A stretch of 64,000 nt of DNA from Variovorax sp. E3. GTDB lineage: Bacteria > Pseudomonadota > Gammaproteobacteria > Burkholderiales > Burkholderiaceae_C. A program made the position numbers and the translations under genes. Under the pieces are notes generated by a model. That model saw only the letters and a program-made list of their open reading frames with translations, searched no databases and was not told the origin of the DNA. Within the stretch, counting starts at the first letter, position 1. Every line of letters starts with the position of its first letter. This document shows, piece after piece, positions 56,845 through 64,000 of the stretch. Where the stretch lies: positions 42,033 to 106,032 of the forward strand of contig NZ_MOWM01000011.1 of the NCBI RefSeq assembly GCF_016082275.1, given 5' to 3'.

Positions 56845-57642
56845 TTACACGGTCGCCACGATATGGTCCTGACGGGCGCCGCGGGCTTCGAGCTCCACCT
56901 CGCCGCCCGCGATCGGCGGCCGAGCGCGATAGACGAGCACGCCCTGGCGCAGGGTCTGCCCCACCTCGCCAAGAAGTGCCGGCCCCCACAGGTCGGGAAT
57001 CTCGTGGACATGGAAGATTGCGAGCTGATTCGCGCTGTGCCACGACAGTCCCAGCTTGGCGAGGCTTGATGCGATCACGTCGATGGTGTAGCGGGCGCGC
57101 CGATGCATCGCGGCAGGACTCGTTTCGCCCTCGGCGATGACTCTGCCTTGAGGGTCGATGTCGGCGGTGCCGGAAAGACAGAAACTCACGCCCGGTGACG
57201 ATGCGGGCCTCGTATAGCTGAATGCGCAAACCGAAGCGGTTGATGGCGGCTGTATGGCGAGCGCGATGTTTGACCGGCACACGCCGCTGAAGTCGCCGTG
57301 CATCAGCCCCCATTGGTGCAAGCGCTGAAGGTAGGGGCCATTGAAGCTGGACCAATTGTCCATCGTCAACGGGGCGGGCTGGCGCATCTCGATTCCGCAG
57401 AATGCCTGGACCGGCCGGCCGACGCTGGCCAGATGCGCCTCGATGAATGCATAGGCCTGCTCCAGCGGCAACCAGGGTGCGAGCTGCACACGAACAACCT
57501 CGAAGCCTTCGTACGGCAGGATGCCTGTGCAGTACGCCGCGCCGGCCGGCAGGACTCTGTAGGCCCCTGCCGGGTTGTCGATCAGGGCGGAGGCCGCGAC
57601 AGTGGAAATGACGGTCTTGGGATTGCTGGTTTCGTTCTTCAT
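56845..57642 (-). CDS. Conserved hypothetical protein, possible Rid-like fold
   Basis: A 265-residue protein I do not recognise with confidence. The second half (FCLSGTADIDPQGRVIAEGE, ARYTIDVIASSLAKLGLSWH, LAIFHVHEIPDLWGPALLGE) recalls the Rid/YjgF order of strand-helix motifs, and the first half (YCTGILPYEGFEVVRVQLAP) may be a degenerate repeat. If so, it could be a deaminase or an enamine/imine hydrolase of a catabolic pathway; some amino-muconate deaminases have comparable size. No signal peptide or membrane segment. It lies 27 bp downstream of the SDR at 57670 and is likely co-transcribed. Confidence 0.7.
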   Translation of the reverse strand: MKNETSNPKTVISTVAASALIDNPAGAYRVLPAGAAYCTGILPYEGFEVVRVQLAPWLPLEQAYAFIEAHLASVGRPVQAFCGIEMRQPAPLTMDNWSSFNGPYLQRLHQWGLMHGDFSGVCRSNIALAIQPPSTASVCAFSYTRPASSPGVSFCLSGTADIDPQGRVIAEGETSPAAMHRRARYTIDVIASSLAKLGLSWHSANQLAIFHVHEIPDLWGPALLGEVGQTLRQGVLVYRARPPIAGGEVELEARGARQDHIVATV

Positions 57643-57669
57643 GGAGTGATTCCTGGAATGGAAGCCGGG

Positions 57670-58458
57670 CTATGGCTCCTGGAGTGACGGAGCATCGAAC
57701 CAGTTGGTCAGCGAAAGCCCACCGTCGACGACGATCTCGGAGCCTGTGACATAGGCCGCGGTGCGGCTCGACAGCACGGCCAGTGCCATTGGTACGAGGT
57801 CCTCCGCGCTTCCCAGACGGCCCAGGGGGATGTGCCGTGCCAATGCAGGATCGGCCACGAATCCGCCGGCGGCAATGGCCCCTGGGACCAATGCGTTGAC
57901 ACGGATGCCGAAGCGGCCGAAGGTCTTGGCCAGTTCCATCACCAGCATCGACAGCGCCGCTTTGGACGAGCTGTAGTGCGGCAGGTTGCGTGGCGTGGCG
58001 GCATGCAGGGATGTCAGCATCAGGAAGGAGCCTGGCGCACGGGCCGCGATGAGTTGGCGTGCAAGGTCGCGGGCCAGATGGAAGCCTGCGTCGACATTGA
58101 CCGCGCGCATCTGTTCCCATGTCTCTGGCCTCACCGCCAGTGCGTGGTCCGCTTCATGCCGCTTCGGCGACGCGCTGTGCACGAAATGCGAAACCCGGCC
58201 CACCGTGGATTGGGCATGTGCCAGCAGCGCATCGCGCGCATCGCGGATCGCCAGGTCGCCGGCCCAGGGGACCGCCAAGTCTGGGCGGGCCGATGCAGCG
58301 ACCGCGGCCCTGACCGCTTCCGGGTGAACATCCGCAAACACGGTGCGCACGCCTTCCGCGACGAGCCCTTGCGCGATGGCGCGGCCGATGCCATTGCCCG
58401 CACCGGTGACCAGCGCCACATCGCGTTCGGGATCGAAAAGACTGCTCAGAACGCTCAT
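57670..58458 (-). CDS. Short-chain dehydrogenase/reductase (SDR)
   Basis: A 262-residue classical SDR starting at ATG 58458 (MSVLSSLFDPERDVALVTGA). NAD(P) site TGAGNGIGRAIAQGLVAEGV, and the normal NNAG motif is replaced by VHSASPKRHEADHAL (HSAS), an unusual variation. Ser in MLTSLHAATPRNL, Tyr/Lys in HYSSSKAALSM, C-terminal DGGLSLTNWFDAP. An open extension upstream to 58671 would cross the promoter region and is rejected. The upstream 246 bp carry a conserved 19-bp motif shared with the gene at 61809. Confidence 0.9.
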   Translation of the reverse strand: MSVLSSLFDPERDVALVTGAGNGIGRAIAQGLVAEGVRTVFADVHPEAVRAAVAASARPDLAVPWAGDLAIRDARDALLAHAQSTVGRVSHFVHSASPKRHEADHALAVRPETWEQMRAVNVDAGFHLARDLARQLIAARAPGSFLMLTSLHAATPRNLPHYSSSKAALSMLVMELAKTFGRFGIRVNALVPGAIAAGGFVADPALARHIPLGRLGSAEDLVPMALAVLSSRTAAYVTGSEIVVDGGLSLTNWFDAPSLQEP

Positions 58459-58574
58459 GGGTGTGACATCAGGAAAAGAGTGAGATGTGGAGGTAACGGG
58501 GGAGGGTGCACAGAGGTCGGCTCGACCCAGCGTCTTCCAGACGGCGCCAATGTATGGGTATTTGCGATAACGGG

Positions 58575-58593
58575 AAAATATGGAATGCCGATC
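58575..58593 (+). promoter_or_regulatory. Conserved 19-bp motif, copy 1 (candidate LysR box)
   Basis: AAAATATGGAATGCCGATC, 117 bp upstream of the SDR start. It matches copy 2 at 62806-62824 at 17 of 19 positions in the same orientation relative to the minus-strand gene. Confidence 0.55.
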
Positions 58594-58704
58594 GAGCAAT
58601 CGCAATCTCTTATTGAGGCTTCGATTCGTTTCTTCCTGTCGATGCGGTTTGTGCGCAAGCGGGTGTCGCATGTGCGCGGCATGTGTTCGCCGACGAGAAC
58701 GCGC

Positions 58705-60270
58705 TCATTCGGGCGCCCTTGTTTCGGGGCGCTCCGATTGCTGCAGGGCTGGACCCGGCTCTGTCAGCCATGCTCGCAACTGTGCTTTGAGAATCTTGCC
58801 CATCGTGTTGCGTGGCAGCTTTCCCACGATGTGTACCTGTTTCGGTACTTTGTAGTTCGCCAGCCTGGCCTTGCACCATTGAATGATCTGGATGGGCGTC
58901 GGCGGGGTTGCCGGATCGACAGGTACGACAAAGGCAACGACTGCTTCCCCGAAATCCGGGTGCGACATCGCAACGACGGCCGATTCCAGGACATTGCCGA
59001 CTTCGTCGATCGCCGTCTCGACTTCAGCCGGGTAGACGTTGTAGCCTCCACTGATGATCAGGTCCTTGGCGCGTCCGGTGATTGCGACGTAGCCGTCCGC
59101 TGCGAAACAGCCAAGGTCGCCCGTGCGGAAGTAGCCATCGGCGCTGAACTCCTGTCGCGTCTGCTCCGGCAGGGCCCAGTAGCCGTTGAACAGGCCGGGG
59201 CCGCGTACCTGGATCATGCCGATGGTCCCGGTTGGCAATGACTGATCTTCAGCGTCCGCAATCCGCAGCTCCACGCCAGGCAATGGCAGGCCGACAGAGC
59301 CGGGGCGGCGTTCGCCGTCGAGCGGGTTGGAGCACAGGATCATCGTTTCCGTGGCCCCGTAGCGCTCGACGATCCGGTGGCCTGTGCGGGTTTCGAAGTC
59401 ACTGTGGATCTCTGCGGAAAGCGCGGCGGAGCCGGACGTGAACAGCCGGATGCGGTCGCACGACGCGGGTGTGAGCCGATCGTCCGCCAGCAGGCGATGG
59501 TAGTACGTGGGAACGCCCATGAAGACGGTTGCCCGAGGCAGGGCCGCGACGATTTCACCAGCATCGAATCTCGGTTGGAACAACAGCCGCGCCCCGGCCA
59601 CCAAGGCCACGTTCGACGAAATGAAAAGCCCATGTCCATGGAAGATCGGCAACGCATGGAGCAGCACGTCCGCCTGGCTGAACTGCCACTGGCCCATGAG
59701 CGTGAGCGCGCTGTGCGACATTGCGCGATGGCTCAACATGGCCCCCTTGGGGCGCCCCGTGGTCCCGGAGGTGTACAGCAAGGCGGCTACTTCGTCGCCA
59801 TGGCAGGGCACGGTCCTGAAGACGTCGCCTCCCGGCGCGAACAGGCGTTCAAGGGAGCCGGCGCCGTGCGCGTCGAAGCTGAAGACCCGCGATGGTGTTT
59901 TTCCTGGATCAAGTCGTTCGAGCACCTCCGGGCGGTCGCCGTGGTGGATGAAGACGCGCGGTTGAGCGTCCGAGATCAGATACGCCAACTCGGCGGGCTG
60001 GTAGGCCGTGTTCAAGGGGAGGAACACGTAGCCGGCCCTGACGCAAGCCAGGTACAGCGCCAGCGCCTGAGGCGATTTTTCCACCTGAACTGCTACGCGG
60101 TCCCCCGGGGTACAGCCCGCTTGTGCCAAGGCGTTGGCGTAGCGCGCCGACTGCGCGTCCATCCTGCGCCGGGTCCACACCTCGCCGTCGGGAGTTTCGA
60201 GGCACGGGGCCCCTGGGTCTTCACGAACGTGGCGCGCGAAGAGGTCGTAGAAATTGCCTTCGTCGCTCAT
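58705..60270 (-). CDS. Malonyl-CoA synthetase-like AMP-forming acyl-CoA ligase
   Basis: A 521-residue ANL-superfamily ligase. ATP/P-loop LLYTSGTTGRPKGAMLSH, RYGATETMILCSNPL (A5), TGDLGCFAADGYVAITGRAK and DLIISGGYNVYPAEVE (A7-A8), and catalytic Lys in PRNTMGKILKAQLRAW. The region FMGVPTYYHRLLADDRL and HALPIFHGHGLFISSNVALV is typical of malonyl-CoA synthetase (MatB). Its ATG overlaps the mdcDE-like stop (ATGA). Next to a malonate-decarboxylase-like protein it suggests malonyl-CoA formation followed by decarboxylation. Other dicarboxylates (methylmalonate) cannot be excluded. Confidence 0.9.
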   Translation of the reverse strand: MSDEGNFYDLFARHVREDPGAPCLETPDGEVWTRRRMDAQSARYANALAQAGCTPGDRVAVQVEKSPQALALYLACVRAGYVFLPLNTAYQPAELAYLISDAQPRVFIHHGDRPEVLERLDPGKTPSRVFSFDAHGAGSLERLFAPGGDVFRTVPCHGDEVAALLYTSGTTGRPKGAMLSHRAMSHSALTLMGQWQFSQADVLLHALPIFHGHGLFISSNVALVAGARLLFQPRFDAGEIVAALPRATVFMGVPTYYHRLLADDRLTPASCDRIRLFTSGSAALSAEIHSDFETRTGHRIVERYGATETMILCSNPLDGERRPGSVGLPLPGVELRIADAEDQSLPTGTIGMIQVRGPGLFNGYWALPEQTRQEFSADGYFRTGDLGCFAADGYVAITGRAKDLIISGGYNVYPAEVETAIDEVGNVLESAVVAMSHPDFGEAVVAFVVPVDPATPPTPIQIIQWCKARLANYKVPKQVHIVGKLPRNTMGKILKAQLRAWLTEPGPALQQSERPETRAPE

Positions 60271-61595
60271 TGGATCGACCCCGCAGTGGCGCAACGCTCC
60301 GGAAACGGGAAATCGATGGCTGCTGTCTCGAGCGCTTCGGCAATGTTTCCCTCCTCGTCGCCTTGCGCCTTATGGAGGACTCGCATGGCGGCGGGCGGGA
60401 GCACGACCAGCCGGGAGCCCCGGGCCATCGCGACCGACGTGGCGCCGCTGCCCAATGCGCCCTGGATGCCGCCGCCACCCATGCCCGTGACGATGACGTC
60501 GATCCGCCGTCCCTGGCGATGCTGTACCCGCACGGTGATCGCCAGATGTGCCAGGAACTCGGAGAGCACGGGGCGTTCGTCCTCGGGCGTGGATGCATGG
60601 CCCGGCGAGTCGACGAGCACGCTGATTCGATGGCCGGCGAGGGCGGTTGCGTCAGCGCAGTGCAGCAATTCGCCGGCCAGCGCGAGCGCCTGATGCGCGT
60701 CAACTCCCCTTGGGGCCGACAGAACGAGCGCGCGGTGCGCGGGCTGGGCGTCGCTGGTCGCGATGCCGATGCCATGCGATTCCCGCAGTGTGTGGCCTTC
60801 CGGAAAGAGCGCCTGGAGGACGTCGTGATGGCTGGCGAAGGACTGGTGGCGCGCGTCCGGGGAGGCAAGCACGGCCTCGCAGTCTCGCAGGCGTTGCTTC
60901 AGCGTGACGCCTGCCGCACGAAGAGTTGCAGGGCTCACCCGATCTGGAGGCGGCGCGCGGAGCCAGTCGAGCACTGCTTCGCGGCAAGCGTCCGGATTCG
61001 GTTCGACCAGTTGGAATCCATCGGAGGTGGTCGCGCGGGCGTCCCCGCCCATGAGCGCACGGACGCTTGCCGGTTCGGCTGCATCGAAGCGTCGCGGTCC
61101 CACGGTCTGGGTGATGAGCCTGGGGCCGCTCATCGCAAAAAGACTGCCGGGCTGGATCAGCCTGTGCTCGCACAGGGCCGCCAACATGCTCGCGCCGCCG
61201 AAGGCGCTTTTCGATACCACGGCAAGCATGCGGACGCCGTCGATGCGCGCGTCTTGCGCTTCGCGCAAGATTCGGCGCAGCGAGGCGATGCCCGCCGTGC
61301 CATCCGTGACCCGGATGCCGCTCGTCTCCATCAGGAACACGACCGCCCATCGATCGGATCGTGCTTGCTCGAGAGCGGCAACGATCTGTTTCGCCTCCAG
61401 GGTCCCGATGGAGCCCTGCCGTTCTTCGTAGTGGAAGCACACACACAAAGCGGGCCTGCCTTCCAGCGTCAGCAAGCTGAACCTCAGGTCTCCGCAACCG
61501 AAGACGGCGGGGGAGGCAACCGAGGCGCAGGCGGCCAGCGCCTCCATCACCGACGCCGCGCACGCGGCTTTGGCGTGGGCTTCAGGGGATCGCAT
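60267..61595 (-). CDS. Fused malonate decarboxylase beta/gamma-like (MdcD-MdcE) carboxyltransferase-fold protein
   Basis: A 442-residue protein with two crotonase-fold carboxyltransferase halves. The first half resembles MdcD (malonate decarboxylase beta): TSGIRVTDGTAGIASLRRIL, VVSKSAFGGASMLAALCEHR and SLFAMSGPRLITQTVG. The second resembles MdcE (gamma): HRALVLSAPRGVDAHQALAL, VLVDSPGHASTPEDERPVL, GMGGGGIQGALGSGATSVAM. ATG 61595 follows GGGGAGG. The other Mdc subunits (MdcA acyl-carrier transferase, MdcC carrier, MdcB/G/H) are absent. I infer a free-standing malonyl-CoA (or similar thioester) decarboxylase, coupled to the ligase at 58705 by a 4-bp overlap. Confidence 0.8.
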   Translation of the reverse strand: MRSPEAHAKAACAASVMEALAACASVASPAVFGCGDLRFSLLTLEGRPALCVCFHYEERQGSIGTLEAKQIVAALEQARSDRWAVVFLMETSGIRVTDGTAGIASLRRILREAQDARIDGVRMLAVVSKSAFGGASMLAALCEHRLIQPGSLFAMSGPRLITQTVGPRRFDAAEPASVRALMGGDARATTSDGFQLVEPNPDACREAVLDWLRAPPPDRVSPATLRAAGVTLKQRLRDCEAVLASPDARHQSFASHHDVLQALFPEGHTLRESHGIGIATSDAQPAHRALVLSAPRGVDAHQALALAGELLHCADATALAGHRISVLVDSPGHASTPEDERPVLSEFLAHLAITVRVQHRQGRRIDVIVTGMGGGGIQGALGSGATSVAMARGSRLVVLPPAAMRVLHKAQGDEEGNIAEALETAAIDFPFPERCATAGSIQ

Positions 61596-61812
61596 GCATG
61601 CCTCCCCCATCGGCGTCGAGCGCGACTGCGCCCAGGTGCGAAGCGCGGGCGCATGCCGGGAAGACTGCAAGATCGGCCATCTCCCGCGGCCGGCACAATC
61701 TTCCAAACGGCGGATGCGCGGGAGCTTCCGTTCGCCGTTCCGCATCGCCGAGCCGTTCCTGGGCCCGCACCCTGTACAAGGATCGCAGCCGCGCTGACCG
61801 GCGCCTTTTCAT
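61582..61812 (-). pseudogene. SDR remnant (C-terminal ~60 residues only)
   Basis: The minus-strand frame ending at 61582 reads PPFGRLCRPREMADLAVFPA, ARASHLGAVALDADGGGMHA, which is the C-terminal end of a classical SDR (expected F-G-R-x-x-x-P-x-E-x-A ... V-x-L-x-x-D-G-G-G). The Rossmann and catalytic parts are missing. It overlaps the hydrolase stop by 4 bp at its 5' end and the mdcDE-like start at its 3' end, so a deletion appears to have removed most of an SDR gene between them. The mdcDE-like ribosome binding site lies inside its last codons. Confidence 0.72.
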
Positions 61813-62663
61813 CCTTGCGCCCGGGCGCCATGTTCAGCCCCCGTGTGAGCGACCTCAGTCAGGAAGTCCGCGACGACGCGGTTGAATGCGTCGGGCTCTT
61901 CCAGATTCACCGTGTGGGTCGTTCGGGGCATCACGCATAGTCGTGCATCGGGGATGGTGCGCTTGAGGAACATGGCGGGTTCCAGGCAGAGTTCGTCGTC
62001 ATCGCCAGTGATGACCAGCGTAGGCGCTCTCAATTGAGCGAGACGGTCCTGAAGCGCGTAGAGGGTAGGGCGACGCAACTGGCACCCGCGCGCCGTCAGG
62101 GCCGAGCCGGTGGCCGAGTGCTCGCCGCACTGGCGATTGAATTCTGCAAAACCACGGGGATCTTTTTCCTGGAAGCGCCGCCTGGCGGGGCTGTGAAGGT
62201 ACTCGCGCATTCCATCCTGCATGCCCATCTGAAGCACGCGGTCCGCCAGCGCGTCGGTGGCCTGGAGAAACGCATCACGCTTGTCGGCATCGGAGCCGTG
62301 TCCCGCACCGGCGGCAACGATGGAGAGCGTCTTGGCGGGATGCGCGATAGCAAAGTTCAACGCGGCATAGCCGCCCATGGACAACCCGACGATGTGCGCC
62401 TGCTCCACGCCGCAGTGGCGCATGACATTGGCGATGTCCTCGACGGCATGCTCCTGGCTGTACAGCGCCAAATCCTCCGGCACGTCCGAAGGGGGGTAGC
62501 CACGGGCGTTGAAGGTGATGCAGCGGTAGCGGCGTGCAAAGAAACGCACCTGAGGTTCCCAGTTGCGCAGATCACCCGCGAACTCGTGCACGAAAACAAT
62601 AGGGGTTCCGCAGCCGGCAGTCTCGACATACAAGCGCGCACCCTGGGATTCGGCGTAGGTCAT
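61809..62663 (-). CDS. Alpha/beta hydrolase, 3-oxoadipate enol-lactonase-like
   Basis: A 284-residue alpha/beta hydrolase starting at ATG 62663 (MTYAESQGARLYVETAGCGT). Oxyanion loop VHEFAGDLRNWEPQV, nucleophile elbow IVGLSMGGYAALNFA, acid in VITGDDDELCLEPAMFLKR and His in MPRTTHTVNLEEPDAFNR. Overall like PcaD-type enol-lactonases and C-C hydrolases; the true substrate is not known. An open extension to 62750 is rejected for lack of homology. Divergent from the LysR gene at 62874 and probably controlled by it. Confidence 0.9.
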   Translation of the reverse strand: MTYAESQGARLYVETAGCGTPIVFVHEFAGDLRNWEPQVRFFARRYRCITFNARGYPPSDVPEDLALYSQEHAVEDIANVMRHCGVEQAHIVGLSMGGYAALNFAIAHPAKTLSIVAAGAGHGSDADKRDAFLQATDALADRVLQMGMQDGMREYLHSPARRRFQEKDPRGFAEFNRQCGEHSATGSALTARGCQLRRPTLYALQDRLAQLRAPTLVITGDDDELCLEPAMFLKRTIPDARLCVMPRTTHTVNLEEPDAFNRVVADFLTEVAHTGAEHGARAQG

Positions 62664-62805
62664 GTGCGGGTTCTCGTCCTTGGTTGAGTTGAGCGATGGG
62701 AAGAATGGCTGGGCGACCCCCTCGGGCGCCAGGGGGCCAGCGAAGGACAAGGTGGTTGTTCATTCCGAGCCTGCGCCACAGTCTAGGATTCAATGGAATA
62801 ATTTA

Positions 62806-62824
62806 AAAATATGGAATAGCGATC
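62806..62824 (+). promoter_or_regulatory. Conserved 19-bp motif, copy 2 (candidate LysR box)
   Basis: AAAATATGGAATAGCGATC in the 210-bp gap between the divergent hydrolase and LysR genes. A second ATGGAAT copy lies just before it at 62793-62799, which gives two direct ATGGAAT repeats 18 bp apart. Confidence 0.55.
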
Positions 62825-62873
62825 TCCGAATAAGAAATTCAGATCGACGGCGTCATGCATGGAGAGGGTGAAG

Positions 62874-63803
62874 ATGGATTTCAAGCAGCTCAAGTACTTC
62901 ACCGAGATTGCTGATTTCGGCAACATGACCCGCGCCGCCGAGTCGCTTTTCATTGCACAGCCTGCGTTGACTCAGCAGATTGCCAATCTGGAGGCCGAAC
63001 TCGGCACGAGGGTCTTCGACAGAAGCACCCAGGGCGTGCGACTGACTTCAGCGGGCGACGTGCTGTATCGCCATGCCAGATCCTTGCTCAAGCAGATGGA
63101 CGATGCCAAGGCAGCCGTCATTGACGAAAGCGATCATCCGAGTGGCCGCGTGACGATCGGCATTCCAGGGAGCACCGGCAAGATGCTGGCGGTGCCCTTG
63201 CTGAAAGCCATGTCGGCGCACGAGCGCATCCTGCTCGAGTTCGTGGAGCGTCCGAGCGCCGAACTGATGACGCTGGTGTCGCGGGGACGGCTCGATGTGG
63301 CCGTCGTCGTGGACGCCGTGCCTTGCCGCGGAGTGGCCCTCACGCGCCTCCTGATGGAAGATCTGTATGTCATTCGCCCTGCAGGCGAAGTCGCGTCCGG
63401 GCGGCCGATCACCTTGAAGGCGCTCGCTGCCCAGCCGCTTGTCCTGCCAACTGCGCCGAGTACGATCCGCCAGCGTGTCGACACGGCTTTCATGCAGTTC
63501 GGACTCAGATACCGTCTCGTCGGCGAGGTCAGCGCAACCGACATGCTGGTGCGCTTGGTGAGTGCCGGACTCGGTCTGACGGTGCTGCCGTGGGCGGCGG
63601 TGGCGGAAGAAGTTCAGCAGGGGACGGTCGACGCCCTCCAGCTGGCGAGACATCGTCTGCGGCGCGAGTTGGCCATCTGCGTGTCGGACGCCGTGCCTCT
63701 GAATCGAGCAGCAGATGTCGTGCGCGCAAGTGTCATCGACATCGTCTGCGGTCTCGTGAATTCCGGCGCTTGGCGCGGGGTGTACCGCGTAGGGCCCGCA
63801 TAG
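62874..63803 (+). CDS. LysR-family transcriptional regulator
   Basis: A 309-residue LysR regulator. ATG 62874 (MDFKQLKYFTEIADFGNMTR) has GAGAGGG upstream. HTH: RAAESLFIAQPALTQQIANL and EAELGTRVFDRSTQGVRLTS; effector domain: GRVTIGIPGSTGKMLAVPLL, RGRLDVAVVVDAVPCRG and VSAGLGLTVLPWAAVAEEV. It is divergent from the 57.7-62.7 kb minus-strand group, with a motif copy in the gap and another before the SDR at 58458, so I infer it controls both. Confidence 0.93.
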   Translation: MDFKQLKYFTEIADFGNMTRAAESLFIAQPALTQQIANLEAELGTRVFDRSTQGVRLTSAGDVLYRHARSLLKQMDDAKAAVIDESDHPSGRVTIGIPGSTGKMLAVPLLKAMSAHERILLEFVERPSAELMTLVSRGRLDVAVVVDAVPCRGVALTRLLMEDLYVIRPAGEVASGRPITLKALAAQPLVLPTAPSTIRQRVDTAFMQFGLRYRLVGEVSATDMLVRLVSAGLGLTVLPWAAVAEEVQQGTVDALQLARHRLRRELAICVSDAVPLNRAADVVRASVIDIVCGLVNSGAWRGVYRVGPA

Positions 63804-64000
63804 TCACCATCATGGGCCGCGGCGATCGGTAGGTGTCGGCGGACAAATGAGCTACGGCGGCAACAGCGGCGCTGCCCCGTTACCGAGCCATGACCGCATG
63901 CCTGCGACTACGCACTGACGTGAACGACAAAGAGCCAAGAGGCCGGACTGAAAATGTGGGCTCGCCTCAGCCCGGCGCTATGAATTGGAAGGGGAATCAG
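63804..64000. other. Right end of window, no gene seen
   Basis: 197 bp after the last LysR gene; I see no coding region, repeat or terminator that I can support. Confidence 0.5.

Noticed and set aside
55812..57011. A 399-codon version of the LysR gene
   Set aside because: The first 90 codons lie over the neighbouring hypothetical gene and have no similarity to the family; LysR homology starts at ATG 56741.

Overview
The window is about 64 kb of GC-rich DNA of the Burkholderiales type (a Comamonadaceae- or Alcaligenaceae-like betaproteobacterium). The inference rests on the base composition, several Bug/TctC periplasmic receptors, a large share of LysR regulators, CaiB/BaiF CoA-transferases and short-chain dehydrogenases, and dense operons with ATGA or TGATG stop/start overlaps. 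I see no rRNA, tRNA, CRISPR array, phage or replication origin. Almost everything is catabolism of organic acids and alcohols: uptake, oxidation, CoA activation, hydration and C-C cleavage, with local regulators.

Layout. 1-1.05 kb: the end of a sugar ABC ATPase. 1.2-8.0 kb (minus): a mesaconyl-CoA module (Mct-like isomerase, Mch hydratase, Mcl-like lyase, a second CitE-like lyase, a Bug receptor) and a LysR gene. 8.3-13.2 kb: LysR, an aspartoacylase/DoeB-like amidohydrolase, a Bug receptor and gamma-glutamyltransferase. 13.4-17.2 kb: LysR, an old yellow enzyme, an NTF2-like protein and a secreted esterase. 17.3-23.1 kb: a complete branched-chain-type ABC transporter (livKHMGF) plus an SDR. 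23.2-28.3 kb: TetR, a TVP38 membrane protein, an old yellow enzyme, an NTF2-like protein, two NAD(P)-binding proteins and a flavin reductase. 28.5-37.0 kb: CaiB, aldehyde dehydrogenase, SDR, quinone oxidoreductase, SDR, DUF1330, GMC oxidoreductase and a third CitE-like lyase. 37.2-40.3 kb: PadR, a FadH-like reductase and an NTF2-like protein. 40.6-42.9 kb: a scar with a nonsense-interrupted DUF2855 gene, a hipA remnant and two transposase remnants. 42.9-54.9 kb (minus): a 13-gene operon with a second liv transporter that has two tandem binding proteins, followed by SDRs, a carboxymuconolactone-decarboxylase-like protein, a 3-hydroxyisobutyrate-dehydrogenase-like protein, an alpha/beta hydrolase, a lactonase-like protein and an alcohol dehydrogenase; a GntR gene is divergent. 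55.8-63.8 kb: LysR, a hypothetical, SDR, a malonyl-CoA-synthetase-like ligase, a fused malonate-decarboxylase beta/gamma-like protein, an SDR remnant, an enol-lactonase-like hydrolase and a divergent LysR.

The most notable signal is non-coding. A 67-bp promoter/operator block with fixed geometry (19-bp dyad centred near -64, a second dyad over the -35, then a 17-bp spacer and TARAGT) occurs three times: before mct (7.0 kb), before livK (17.3 kb) and before caiB (28.5 kb). It ties three separated operons into one predicted regulon: an importer, an alcohol/aldehyde-oxidising and CoA-transferring set, and a mesaconyl-CoA isomerising, hydrating and cleaving set. I infer an uncharacterised route for a branched C5 (or longer) hydroxy compound that ends in propionyl-CoA plus glyoxylate or acetyl-CoA plus pyruvate.

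About 16 single-base-type frame breaks interrupt 12 otherwise well-conserved genes, many in short homopolymers. This looks more like consensus error than true decay, so those entries are marked as frameshifted, but the enzymes are probably real.
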